Origin: a virus
Reading direction: 5' to 3' (one strand)
Length of the DNA: 64,000 nt
Virus record (IMG/VR): IMGVR_UViG_3300044837_000219
Span: 1 to 64,000 of that record
The position numbers were made by a program, and so were the translations under genes. The notes below the pieces were generated by a model that worked only from the letters and a program-made list of their open reading frames with translations, was not told where the DNA came from and ran no database searches. This document shows, piece by piece, positions 51,401 through 58,389 of the stretch; the first letter of the stretch is position 1, and every line of letters begins with the position of its first letter.

Positions 51401-51438
51401 TGAGACGTATAGTCTCACGCGCCTTACATGCCTGTCAA
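51401..51438 (-). promoter_or_regulatory. GAGAC-type promoter/operator 6 (leftward)
   Basis: On the minus strand: TTGACA 51438-51433, 18-bp spacer, GACTAT 51414-51409. Palindrome TGAGACTATACGTCTCA at 51417-51401. The TGA stop of the gene ending at 51435 lies within the -35 element. It serves the tRNA-like segment and the MazG operon. Confidence 0.8.
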
Positions 51439-51842
51439 GACTCCTTCTTGATCCCGGGGATCCGCAGGAAGACCTGTCCGCGCTCCTGGGCGAGATGGCA
51501 GAAGCCGCCCTCGATGATGCCCATCTTCATGAGCAGTTCGAGTAGTTGGGACACATCCTCCCACGCGAAGCGGCCGGGGATGACGAGATGTGAATGGCCG
51601 GGCGTGGCGCTCGGGATGACCCGGAGGGCGTGGCGGTCGATATCCAGCATCAGAATGTGCAGGTTGAGCCCGGGGGACTCGTCGCTGATTCTGATGACCT
51701 CGCTGCCGTACGCGTTCGCCGCCGGATCCTCGAAGTGGACCCGCCTGCGATCGTTGCCCTCTTCGTAATCTGCATCGAAGTCAATCGCCCACGCCTCGAC
51801 TCCCGTGCTGCGAATGAAGTCGATGTCTTCGTCTTTCGACAT
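51435..51842 (-). CDS. Unknown acidic protein
   Basis: The 135-residue product (ATG 51842, GGGAGACAGAATC upstream) has an Asp-rich beta region and a His-containing middle. No family recognised. It is a single-gene unit between two leftward operator promoters. Confidence 0.6.
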   Translation of the reverse strand: MSKDEDIDFIRSTGVEAWAIDFDADYEEGNDRRRVHFEDPAANAYGSEVIRISDESPGLNLHILMLDIDRHALRVIPSATPGHSHLVIPGRFAWEDVSQLLELLMKMGIIEGGFCHLAQERGQVFLRIPGIKKES

Positions 51843-51864
51843 GATTCTGTCTCCCTTGGTCGCT

Positions 51865-51902
51865 TGAGATCCACAGTCTCACACTGGTTACACGCTTGTC
51901 AA
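51865..51902 (-). promoter_or_regulatory. GAGAC-type promoter/operator 7 (leftward)
   Basis: On the minus strand: TTGACA 51902-51897, 18-bp spacer, GACTGT 51878-51873. Palindrome TGAGACTGTGGATCTCA at 51881-51865. It is back to back with the rightward promoter at 51896; the palindromic CTTGTCAAG supplies both -35 elements. Confidence 0.75.
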
Positions 51903-51924
51903 GCGAGTTCGGGACTGCTAGTCT
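51896..51924 (+). promoter_or_regulatory. Rightward promoter sharing its -35 with the leftward one
   Basis: TTGTCA 51896-51901, 17-bp spacer, TAGTCT 51919-51924, then CAGCAC and ATG 51931, so a leaderless mRNA is expected. Only a half operator (AGTCTCAG) is present. Two polymerases could not bind both directions at once, giving a switch-like arrangement. Confidence 0.65.
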
Positions 51925-51930
51925 CAGCAC

Positions 51931-52344
51931 ATGACGCTGAAGCCATCGCCTCGAACGCTCGGCCCCGACCAGCGCAGCATCCTTCGCGCAATGAAGGATC
52001 ACGGCTCCTGGTATCAGGGTTGCGGGTGGATCTGGAGCAACGACTCGACCACCGTGCGTCTGCTCGAATCGCTCGCGCAGCGGGGATATGTGCGTCGAAC
52101 TCTTCGCCCTGCTGGAGTCGAACACCTGACCGGAAGGGATCTGGTTCCCTACCTGCTGTTCGAGTACATCGACCCGCGTGACGATGTGCAGGCTGCGATG
52201 GATCGGCTGGTGAAGGTGTTGAACGACGCCGTCCGTCAATACAACTGCTATCAGGACACCGGCCTCACGTTCGTTCCTGACGCTCTACTCGTCAAACTGG
52301 CGCGCACCGCGACCGAGTTCTTCGAGGGAGGGTCGGATGACTGA
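51931..52344 (+). CDS. Winged-helix-like protein
   Basis: The 137-residue product has an N-terminal DNA-binding-like part (Gln-Arg-Ser-Ile-Leu-Arg-Ala-Met, then Ser-Thr-Thr-Val-Arg-Leu-Leu-Glu-Ser-Leu-Ala-Gln-Arg-Gly-Tyr-Val). This matches the helix-turn-helix order of simple winged helices. The rest is helical. It has no ribosome site and lies at the divergent promoter, so it may regulate its own switch. Confidence 0.6.
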   Translation: MTLKPSPRTLGPDQRSILRAMKDHGSWYQGCGWIWSNDSTTVRLLESLAQRGYVRRTLRPAGVEHLTGRDLVPYLLFEYIDPRDDVQAAMDRLVKVLNDAVRQYNCYQDTGLTFVPDALLVKLARTATEFFEGGSDD

Positions 52345-52795
52345 ACTGCAGTACGGCGTCGCGTGGCGCCTGCGTATCGACAGGTTCGACCGCATCCAGC
52401 CGGGCTACTTCGTCGGCCTGGGCGCTCGCAGAACAGATTTCGACCTCTACCGGCTCGACACCGACGGTAGGCCGAACTACGTGTTCGATCCGCTGGCTGA
52501 CGCCACGGCGGCGGGCACTGCGGCCTTCGTGGAGTTGGGCCGTCCGATCGACGTACTCCTGCCGAAAGGCGGCGGCGTCGGCGACATCGTGCTGGCGGGC
52601 AGCATCAACCTGCACGTCCTCGCCAAGCGTGCTGACACGCCAGAGAAGTGGCAGAAGTTCCTGTGGAAGTTCAAGTCGTGGCTGAAGGAGAGCAATCCGA
52701 AGGAGGCGGTGCGCAAGCGCTACATCGTGCACATGGAGAAGGACTCGAACGGGTTGTGGACCATCGTCAGCAAGGAGGAGAATCGGTGGCTCTGA
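52337..52795 (+). CDS. Unknown protein
   Basis: The 152-residue product overlaps the previous gene by eight bases and follows GAGGGAGGG. It is beta-rich in its first part (Trp-Arg-Leu-Arg-Ile-Asp-Arg-Phe), then Lys/Trp-rich helices. No family recognised. Confidence 0.55.
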   Translation: MTELQYGVAWRLRIDRFDRIQPGYFVGLGARRTDFDLYRLDTDGRPNYVFDPLADATAAGTAAFVELGRPIDVLLPKGGGVGDIVLAGSINLHVLAKRADTPEKWQKFLWKFKSWLKESNPKEAVRKRYIVHMEKDSNGLWTIVSKEENRWL

Positions 52796-52977
52796 AGAAG
52801 GTGCAGGACTTGTCGAAGGGCGACAAGACGCCCTGGTACGAGGTGGCACACAAGCCGCTTGCGGCGATCGTCTCTCCGGGCAAGAACGTCGTTCTCGTGC
52901 GCGTCATCTACAACGATGGTGGCGATGGCATCCGCGAGTTCGACTATGACCAGGACATCGAGGTGAACGATGGGTAG
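52786..52977 (+). CDS. Small beta-rich protein
   Basis: The 63-residue product starts at GTG after AAGGAGGAG inside the previous gene. It has a small beta-barrel-like pattern with an acidic end. No family recognised. Confidence 0.55.
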   Translation: MALKKVQDLSKGDKTPWYEVAHKPLAAIVSPGKNVVLVRVIYNDGGDGIREFDYDQDIEVNDG

Positions 52978-53134
52978 CGGGCTCGGCTGGCCGGAGTGCG
53001 TGTGCAACGTCGGCTGCCAGGAGTGCGGACTGCACCCCGGCCGCGTGCTGACGAAGGAGCAGAGCATCGCGTTCCGGAAGAAGTGGGATGCGGAGGTGGA
53101 CCGTGCGTCAGAGCGAGCCTCGCGCGGAGACTGA
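52970..53134 (+). CDS. Small Cys-rich protein
   Basis: The 54-residue product overlaps the previous gene (ATG 52970). It has Cys-Val-Cys-x3-Cys-x2-Cys within residues 10-19, a compact metal site, then an Arg/Lys helix. Function unknown. Confidence 0.55.
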   Translation: MGSGLGWPECVCNVGCQECGLHPGRVLTKEQSIAFRKKWDAEVDRASERASRGD

Positions 53135-53456
53135 GGAAATCACCGAGTGCGAGGCGTGCGGGGACCTGATTCCGCTCTGCCGTTGCCCGGGACGGTGCGG
53201 CGGCTGTCTGCAGTGGCGCGAGAAGTGCGTCTGTCGCAGTGCACGGCGTCGGCGCGGCATGAATCAGAAGAATGAATGGCAGTGCTTCGAGTGCGAGCAT
53301 CAACTGGAGTACTGCATGTGCAGCAACCGAGTCTTCGAGAACCTCGCCCGAGGTCTCATCGGCATCAAGGACCCGAAGAAGCGCAAGCAGGCGCACAAGG
53401 CGCTCGTCGCGCTCGTCATCAAGTGGAACATCATCGAACATGAGGGGCAGTTGTGA
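53103..53456 (+). CDS. Protein with multiple Cys pairs
   Basis: The 117-residue product starts at GTG after a perfect GGAGGT, in the previous gene. It has about a dozen Cys residues in the first 75 positions, in pairs such as Cys-Glu-Ala-Cys, Cys-Arg-Cys and Cys-Met-Cys, probably binding two or more zinc ions, then a Lys-rich helix. Likely a nucleic-acid or protein adaptor. Confidence 0.6.
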   Translation: MRQSEPRAETEEITECEACGDLIPLCRCPGRCGGCLQWREKCVCRSARRRRGMNQKNEWQCFECEHQLEYCMCSNRVFENLARGLIGIKDPKKRKQAHKALVALVIKWNIIEHEGQL

Positions 53457-53959
53457 GAGATAACGTCGAGCGTCCGTTGCGCGAGACGGAGATAACTATT
53501 CCGGCGACGCACGAGGTGTACGTCGCCCAGGTGGCGACGACTGGTCGGTTCCGTGAGGACCGCTGGCCGAACATCGAAGCGGACATCGAGATGCGCGTTC
53601 GGCGTCGGCGTAACCCGGCGCGACGACGCGACCCGGAGGAGTTGATTCGTGCGGAGTCGCTGCCGCTGTCGTTGGCGTACGCGCTGGCGCTCGCGGTGGC
53701 GGCTCCAGTCGAGATTCCGATCAGCGCCATCCGCAACGTTGATTGGCGTGTCACCAAAATCAGCATCTACAACGACAGTTTCGACGGGCTCTGCGTCGAA
53801 CTTACCTTCGAGTCAACTGCAGCGGTTCTGAGCACCGAAGCGAAGATTTACTGGCACATCAAGGACTGGACGGCGCCGCTCTGGTTCGCCGACGCCATCC
53901 GTGACTTCGTCGGGCCGATGTTCTCGCGGCGGGGGTTGACAGACGTGTCATCCACATGA
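53453..53959 (+). CDS. Unknown protein
   Basis: The 168-residue product (GTG overlapping the previous stop) has an Arg-rich segment near residues 42-62 and a beta-rich rest. The promoter at 53936 lies inside its 3' end, and its TGA is the first three bases of the operator palindrome. No family recognised. Confidence 0.6.
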   Translation: MRDNVERPLRETEITIPATHEVYVAQVATTGRFREDRWPNIEADIEMRVRRRRNPARRRDPEELIRAESLPLSLAYALALAVAAPVEIPISAIRNVDWRVTKISIYNDSFDGLCVELTFESTAAVLSTEAKIYWHIKDWTAPLWFADAIRDFVGPMFSRRGLTDVSST

Positions 53960-53973
53960 GACAGTAGGTCTCA
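53936..53973 (+). promoter_or_regulatory. GAGAC-type promoter/operator 8
   Basis: TTGACA 53936-53941, 18-bp spacer, GACAGT 53960-53965. Palindrome TGAGACAGTAGGTCTCA at 53957-53973. It is the clearest case: stop codon at the left end of the palindrome, start codon at the right end. Confidence 0.85.
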
Positions 53974-54272
53974 TGATGACAGCGAAGCAGATCGACCAGA
54001 ACCCCTTCGTCGGCGAACTGAAGCAGCACGTGAAGTGGGCGGGACTTCCGATGCACCAGTTCCGCGACGAGTGCCTGCACGTTCGCGCGATGCTCGCCGC
54101 CCTCGCTGGCGACCAGAACATCGCTGGATTCCTTGGCGCGGAGCCGAACCTGGACCGCGACAACGACCTCTACAACTGCCTGGAGACCGTGTTCGCGTTC
54201 CACGCGACGCCCGGCGACCTGGCCGACGCCATCGAGGCGTTCGACTTCATGATCGCACTGACGGAGGGCTGA
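53973..54272 (+). CDS. Unknown helical protein, leaderless start
   Basis: The 99-residue product begins ATGATG on the last palindrome base (53973), with no ribosome site. It is helical and acidic with one Cys near residue 30. It is the first of a run of seven tightly linked genes (53973-55897). No family recognised. Confidence 0.6.
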   Translation: MMTAKQIDQNPFVGELKQHVKWAGLPMHQFRDECLHVRAMLAALAGDQNIAGFLGAEPNLDRDNDLYNCLETVFAFHATPGDLADAIEAFDFMIALTEG

Positions 54273-54273
54273 G

Positions 54274-54468
54274 ATGCCCCGGATTCAGCGAAAGGCAATC
54301 ATCGTTGGCGATGCCTTCGATGTCGCCTTCAAGGTTCGACTCGAACTCGCCACCGGCGAAGTCAAGGAGTGGGACTGGGTCGCGCAGTCGAGCATGCCGA
54401 AGTTCATGGCCTGGTTCGCGCAGGGCAACTGGAACAACGTCGTCAACATCACCGTGGAGAAGATATGA
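54274..54468 (+). CDS. Small unknown protein
   Basis: The 64-residue product follows GGAGGGCTGAG. It is beta-rich with Trp residues in a Lys-x-Trp-Asp-Trp patch. It overlaps the next gene by four bases. No family recognised. Confidence 0.55.
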   Translation: MPRIQRKAIIVGDAFDVAFKVRLELATGEVKEWDWVAQSSMPKFMAWFAQGNWNNVVNITVEKI

Positions 54469-54659
54469 AGCGCTGGAAGGCGTCATTCAAGGACGCGTCG
54501 AGCCTCAAGACGCTCGATCGGCGGAAGTGGGACGACAAGCGCGACCTCTACGTTGAAGGCGTTCCGGCTGTCGACGACCACGCCGCACGCGTTGCGGTCT
54601 TCAAGATCGCGAACAAGTTCCTGAAAAACCCCTACCTGGACGACCTGGAGGAAATGTAA
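54465..54659 (+). CDS. Small basic protein
   Basis: The 64-residue product (ATGA overlap) is rich in Lys, Arg and Asp, starting Met-Lys-Arg-Trp-Lys. No family recognised. Its TAA overlaps the next ATG by one base. Confidence 0.55.
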   Translation: MKRWKASFKDASSLKTLDRRKWDDKRDLYVEGVPAVDDHAARVAVFKIANKFLKNPYLDDLEEM

Positions 54660-55102
54660 TGGCAGTCATCGACCTGGACCGCAAGTTGGCCGAACGCGAA
54701 GGAATCGAGGTGCCGAAGGCTTCCGCCGAGGTGCTGAAGCGCATCGGCGTGTCGCGGCAGCGCTGGAACCGCATGACCATCGCGCAGCAGATCGAGGCCC
54801 TGCTGCAGCGCGTCGAGCGCGACGAGAACAAGACCGAGGCCCTGAAGGGTATGCCGGTCGAGCCGATCTCCTCGCCGGACCAGGATGCTCAGGTGGTCTG
54901 GTTCGTCAAGAACTGGGGCGGCGAGGAGCGGTACGAGTACGTCGCGATCAGCACCCCGAAGGGCTGGATCATCTCCGGCCAGAACAAGACCTCGCCGAAG
55001 TCGTGGACCGAGGTGCTCATGTTCTCGCTGCTGCGCGAGCAGGACGACTTCAACCCGGAGTTCCACGTCGCGACCGGATGGACCTACATGGAGCGTGCGT
55101 GA
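54659..55102 (+). CDS. Unknown protein
   Basis: The 147-residue product overlaps the previous stop by one base. Helical first half, beta-rich Trp-containing second half (Trp-Phe-Val-Lys-Asn-Trp-Gly). No family recognised. Confidence 0.6.
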   Translation: MAVIDLDRKLAEREGIEVPKASAEVLKRIGVSRQRWNRMTIAQQIEALLQRVERDENKTEALKGMPVEPISSPDQDAQVVWFVKNWGGEERYEYVAISTPKGWIISGQNKTSPKSWTEVLMFSLLREQDDFNPEFHVATGWTYMERA

Positions 55103-55308
55103 CCGACTGGGGCACTTCCGACCGTGAGGTGAACGGCGTCGCCTACACGTACTACCCGGTGGGACTGTTCTCGCTGACGTGGTCGTGCGGGAAATGCGCA
55201 TCGCTCGTCACCGACGTCGATGTTCACGCCGGGTTCCACAAGGGCGAGGACGAGATAACGGAGCGCGTTCGGGAACTGATGGACGCGCGAGAGGAGAAGA
55301 TGACGTGA
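55099..55308 (+). CDS. Small protein with Cys pair
   Basis: The 69-residue product (GTG overlap) has Cys-Gly-Lys-Cys near residue 31 and a His residue near residue 43, then a Glu/Arg helix. Possible half zinc site. Function unknown. Confidence 0.55.
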   Translation: MTDWGTSDREVNGVAYTYYPVGLFSLTWSCGKCASLVTDVDVHAGFHKGEDEITERVRELMDAREEKMT

Positions 55309-55487
55309 GTGCGTATCAAGACATGATGCGCGAGGAGGAGTTCGCGATCCTCGAAGAACTCCGGTCGATCGTCTGCGACATGGGCGACTACATGAATTTC
55401 GACGACGAACAGTTGAGCCGCCTGCGAGAACTGCGGGCCAAGATGCGCACGCAGTACCAAGAGAGATGGGGAGAGGTGGCACCGTGA
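55305..55487 (+). CDS. Small acidic helical protein
   Basis: The 60-residue product (GTG overlap) is a Glu/Arg-rich helix pair, probably a coiled coil. No family recognised. Confidence 0.55.
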   Translation: MSAYQDMMREEEFAILEELRSIVCDMGDYMNFDDEQLSRLRELRAKMRTQYQERWGEVAP

Positions 55488-55897
55488 GCGACATGCCGGA
55501 GATTCGGCTGCCGTCCTACTGGGCGATGACGTTGGGGGAGTTCATCCGTCAACTGGAGGCGCAGCCGCAGGAAAATCCGATCGTTTCGGACACCGGTGAG
55601 ATGGTCGGCGGATTCTCGTCGTACCGGGGCTACTACGAAGACCTGGCGATCGTTCCGGCTCAGGCGACGAACATCCTCGCGGACGACCGGACGCCGCTCA
55701 CTACGGTCGGCGCCGTTCTCGCTGAGGCGGAGGCGTGCATCGGTCGGACGTTCCAGGGATGGAAGGGCGGCGACTACACGATGGAGGCCCACGCCGACCT
55801 CTGGTTCGCCCAGGAAGGCTCAGCGATCGGTTGGCGGCCCGTCGGGCTTCGGTTGGACGAAGGTATCGTTACCATCGTGCTCTGCGGCGGTCTGTGA
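55484..55897 (+). CDS. Unknown protein
   Basis: The 137-residue product (GTG overlap) has a helix near the start and a Trp/Gly-rich beta region. It is the last gene of the run that begins at 53973; a strong hairpin follows. No family recognised. Confidence 0.6.
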   Translation: MSDMPEIRLPSYWAMTLGEFIRQLEAQPQENPIVSDTGEMVGGFSSYRGYYEDLAIVPAQATNILADDRTPLTTVGAVLAEAEACIGRTFQGWKGGDYTMEAHADLWFAQEGSAIGWRPVGLRLDEGIVTIVLCGGL

Positions 55898-55912
55898 TTT
55901 CGCTGTCGTCGC

Positions 55913-55957
55913 CGACGCTGCGACCCCTGGCCCACTGGGCTGGGGGTCGTAGCGTCG
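55913..55957 (+). terminator. Strong hairpin terminator
   Basis: A 15-bp inverted repeat with a single G-T pair (CGACGCTGCGACCCC / GGGGTCGTAGCGTCG) ends the operon. It lies five bases before the protease start, so that gene may use a leaderless or promoter-proximal start. Confidence 0.75.
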
Positions 55958-55961
55958 CAGC

Positions 55962-56858
55962 ATGCCTGCTGACTTCGTCCACACGCGCCGCATCCCCGCG
56001 CTGCCTCCCGACGTTCCCGGCGCTGGACGGCTGGGACGCCACGTGCGCCACGACCCGCGCTCGCGGGCGTTCGCCTACAAGCCAGCCACCGTGTCGTTGC
56101 GTTCGCGCTCGCATCCGCGCCGCATCCCGGTGCTCGATCAGGGCGAACTGGGGAAGTGCACCGCAGAGGCGTCCGTCGGCGCGCTCGGCACCGACCCGTT
56201 CTTTCCGTCGCTGTCCGACCTGGGGCAACTCACCTTCGACGACGTGATGAGTAACGATCTCTACTCGCAGTTCACCCGTGAGGACTCCTACGACGGCACC
56301 TGGCCGCCGGACGATACCGGCAGCGACGGGCTCACCGCAGCGAAGGTGTTGAAGGAACGGGGACTGATCTCCGGGTATCAGCACGCGTTCACGCTGGAGG
56401 ATGCGCTCGCGGCGCTGTCCGGCAACGGTGATGACGATCCGGGGCGGCCGGTGATTACCGGCGTCAACTGGTACTCGTCGATGGACAAGCCGACGTCGTA
56501 CGGCCAGGTGAGCATCACGTCGCAGGCGTACGTGCGTGGCGGGCACGAGTTCGAGGTGTCGTCCATCGACGTCGCCCAGAAGCGCGTGTGGTGCTGGCAG
56601 TCCTGGGGGGCGTCGTGGGGCGTCAATGGCATGTTCTGGATGTCCTGGGACACCTGGGAGCGCCTGCTGCACGAAGAGGGCGACGTTACCGTGTTCGTGC
56701 CGCGCGGCGGGGTCACTCCGGCGCCGACGGTCGATCCCGCTGACCTCGCACTCGCTGCGGCGTTCCGCACCGGCAACTGGGTCGGCTCGCATCATGTCGG
56801 AGCGAACAAGGCAGCAGCGCTCGCTGCCGCAGCGTGGCTGAAGGCCAGGAATCTGTAG
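55962..56858 (+). CDS. Papain-like (C1A) cysteine protease
   Basis: The 298-residue product has the catalytic order of papain-like proteases. Gln60-Gly-Glu-Leu-Gly-Lys-Cys66 supplies the oxyanion-hole Gln and the nucleophile Cys. His195 lies in Gly-Gly-His-Glu-Phe. Gln213-Ser-Trp-Gly stands where Asn-Ser-Trp-Gly is usual, so Gln replaces the third catalytic residue. Residues 1-55 are basic and may be a prosegment. There is no signal peptide. A helical tail rich in Ala (about 250-298) follows. C1A proteases are rare in phages; the target may be a host protein. Confidence 0.8.
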   Translation: MPADFVHTRRIPALPPDVPGAGRLGRHVRHDPRSRAFAYKPATVSLRSRSHPRRIPVLDQGELGKCTAEASVGALGTDPFFPSLSDLGQLTFDDVMSNDLYSQFTREDSYDGTWPPDDTGSDGLTAAKVLKERGLISGYQHAFTLEDALAALSGNGDDDPGRPVITGVNWYSSMDKPTSYGQVSITSQAYVRGGHEFEVSSIDVAQKRVWCWQSWGASWGVNGMFWMSWDTWERLLHEEGDVTVFVPRGGVTPAPTVDPADLALAAAFRTGNWVGSHHVGANKAAALAAAAWLKARNL

Positions 56859-56916
56859 CCTGCTCCGTTGGCGCACATGCAAATGCACGCGCAAATGCAT
56901 GTGCGATTGAGTGCGC

Positions 56917-56945
56917 TTGACCTTTACAGCGATGTGAGGGACCGT
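56917..56945 (+). promoter_or_regulatory. Variant promoter with GACC-N3-GGTC dyad
   Basis: TTGACC 56917-56922, 17-bp spacer, GACCGT 56940-56945, then AGGTC. The layout equals that of the GAGAC modules, but the dyad is GACC-GTA-GGTC. Just upstream lies the dyad GCACATGC...GCATGTGC (about 56874-56903) with two AAATGC units. It serves no gene, only the candidate RNA. Confidence 0.6.
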
Positions 56946-56952
56946 AGGTCAC

Positions 56953-57097
56953 AGGCGCAGCCCGAGAGAAAACCATAGCCCGGATTGCGTTGGAGTGGTC
57001 TCCGTTTGGTCAACCGATGGTCTGCGGAGGCAGGCCGCTGACCGTCGGTGGAGGCCACTCCACAGACAGGCCGTCCTCAGCGTCGAGGGCGGCCTGT
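56953..57097 (+). ncRNA. Candidate structured small RNA
   Basis: Between a promoter and a terminator there are about 145 bases with no credible reading frame. TGGAGTGG (about 56990) pairs perfectly with CCACTCCA (about 57056), and CTCCG pairs with CGGAG inside, giving a long branched stem. It ends with the stem ACAGGCCG...CGGCCTGT followed by TCGTTT. This is the layout of an independent small RNA. No family could be named. Confidence 0.55.
57066..57097 (+). terminator. Terminator of the candidate small RNA
   Basis: Stem ACAGGCCG / CGGCCTGT with a 16-base middle, followed by TCGTTTGAC. The next operator promoter begins five bases after it. Confidence 0.65.
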
Positions 57098-57101
57098 TCG
57101 T

Positions 57102-57139
57102 TTGACAGCGCTGTGACTCCTGTGAGACACTAGGTCTCA
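57102..57139 (+). promoter_or_regulatory. GAGAC-type promoter/operator 9
   Basis: TTGACA 57102-57107, 18-bp spacer, GACACT 57126-57131. Palindrome TGAGACACTAGGTCTCA at 57123-57139; its last A begins the ATG of a 16-codon leader. Confidence 0.85.
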
Positions 57140-57189
57140 TGAGCACAGACACTTACTTCATCGCTGCCACTATTGGTGTACCGAGGTGA
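57139..57189 (+). CDS. 16-residue leaderless leader peptide
   Basis: The ATG begins on the last base of the operator palindrome, so it would be read from a leaderless mRNA. The 16-codon frame ends in TGA overlapping the GTG start of the next gene. It probably delivers ribosomes to that gene by translational coupling. The peptide itself need not act. Confidence 0.55.
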   Translation: MSTDTYFIAATIGVPR

Positions 57190-58166
57190 ACCCCCAGCGT
57201 CGGCTGACGCCCGCTCGTTGCATCGAGTGGATGGGCGAGGTTCTCGGCCTGGAGAAAGAACTCAAGGCAGGCATCGCCTCGTACGTTCGCAGCATGATGC
57301 CGGACGCTGAGCGTGCTGTTGCCGAAGGTCTTATACAGATGGCCTTCTCGGCATCGGACTCCATGCGGAAGGGTGACGCCGTTCTCGTCACCACCGAGAC
57401 GATGCAGTTGGTCGACTTCGCTTCGCAGTCTCTCGTCGAGGAGGACGAGCGTCTGTTCTACGACGTCGACCTCGCTCCGCTCCAGCGCGCCGTTCTGTTC
57501 TTCGAGCAGCCGTTGCCGGTCACCATCACCGCTGGATACAGGGACTTGCGTAGCAACTACGACGGCAAGATTGTCTGCGACGCGATGATGTTCTGGGACT
57601 CGCGAAGCGACTATCCGGATGAGTCCGACCCGGTGCAGGTCTACGTGTGCTACCTCCGCGCCATCGAGTCGCCTCGCCTCTCGATGGCTATCGACGAGTC
57701 GTTCTTGACGATTCTGTGGATGACCGGCACCACCGAAGTCATGGAGCGCTACACGCCCGAGAACTATGCGCCGTCGAGCAGTGATGACGTCGGTGCACTC
57801 TCGCGAGCGGACCTGCATTCCTTCCTGCAGTCGTTCTGGACGTTGATGCGCCAGCCCATCATCAGCGAGCAGCGCGTGCGTCCGATCGAGCCCACCGCGC
57901 GGAAGCATCGCAAGAAGTTGACGAATCGCGGAGAGGTGCGGATGCTGCACCTGCGTCAGCACGTTCGACCGACTGGCGCCTCGGCGGCGGGGTCTGCTGC
58001 GGAGCGGCACTTCGAGTACTCGCATCGGTTCATTGTGCGTGGCTTCTGGCGCAACCAGCGCTGCGGCGTCGGTGGCAAGGAGCGCAAGAGGATCTGGGTT
58101 GACTCTTACGTCAAGGGACCTGCGGACAAGCCGCTCGTCGTCGGCAAGCGCGTCTACAAGGAGTGA
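57186..58166 (+). CDS. Unknown protein with actinobacterial C-terminal motif
   Basis: The 326-residue product (GTG, coupled to the leader peptide) is helical in its first 250 residues. The C-terminal part has His-Arg-Phe-Ile-Val-Arg-Gly-Phe-Trp-Arg-Asn-Gln, then Lys-Arg-Ile-Trp-Val-Asp-Ser-Tyr-Val-Lys-Gly-Pro and Val-Tyr. I recall similar Trp-Arg-x-Gln / Ile-Trp / Lys-Gly-Pro patterns in proteins of actinobacteria and their mobile elements, without a known function. Confidence 0.65.
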   Translation: MNPQRRLTPARCIEWMGEVLGLEKELKAGIASYVRSMMPDAERAVAEGLIQMAFSASDSMRKGDAVLVTTETMQLVDFASQSLVEEDERLFYDVDLAPLQRAVLFFEQPLPVTITAGYRDLRSNYDGKIVCDAMMFWDSRSDYPDESDPVQVYVCYLRAIESPRLSMAIDESFLTILWMTGTTEVMERYTPENYAPSSSDDVGALSRADLHSFLQSFWTLMRQPIISEQRVRPIEPTARKHRKKLTNRGEVRMLHLRQHVRPTGASAAGSAAERHFEYSHRFIVRGFWRNQRCGVGGKERKRIWVDSYVKGPADKPLVVGKRVYKE

Positions 58167-58169
58167 GTC

Positions 58170-58373
58170 ATGAGCGGCAAGAGTGAACGTCAGATTCGAC
58201 ATGCGAAGGCGTGCTCTCGGAAGGTGCGCTACGAAACGATGGAGGAGGCCAAATCGCAACTCCGGCACGTGCGAAGGGTGGAGGAAGGCAAGGCGCTGAA
58301 CGCCTACAAATGCGCCGTCTGCAAGGGCTATCACGTTGGTACGACGCCGACCTGGCGCCGTCCGGATCGCTGA
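58170..58373 (+). CDS. Small zinc-ribbon-like basic protein
   Basis: The 67-residue product is Lys/Arg-rich and has Tyr-Lys-Cys-Ala-Val-Cys-Lys-Gly-Tyr-His near residues 46-55, one half of a zinc finger; Cys15 may add to it. The pattern is frequent in small actinobacterial phage proteins. It may bind nucleic acids. Confidence 0.6.
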   Translation: MSGKSERQIRHAKACSRKVRYETMEEAKSQLRHVRRVEEGKALNAYKCAVCKGYHVGTTPTWRRPDR

Positions 58374-58389
58374 CGAGAGGATTTCCTTC

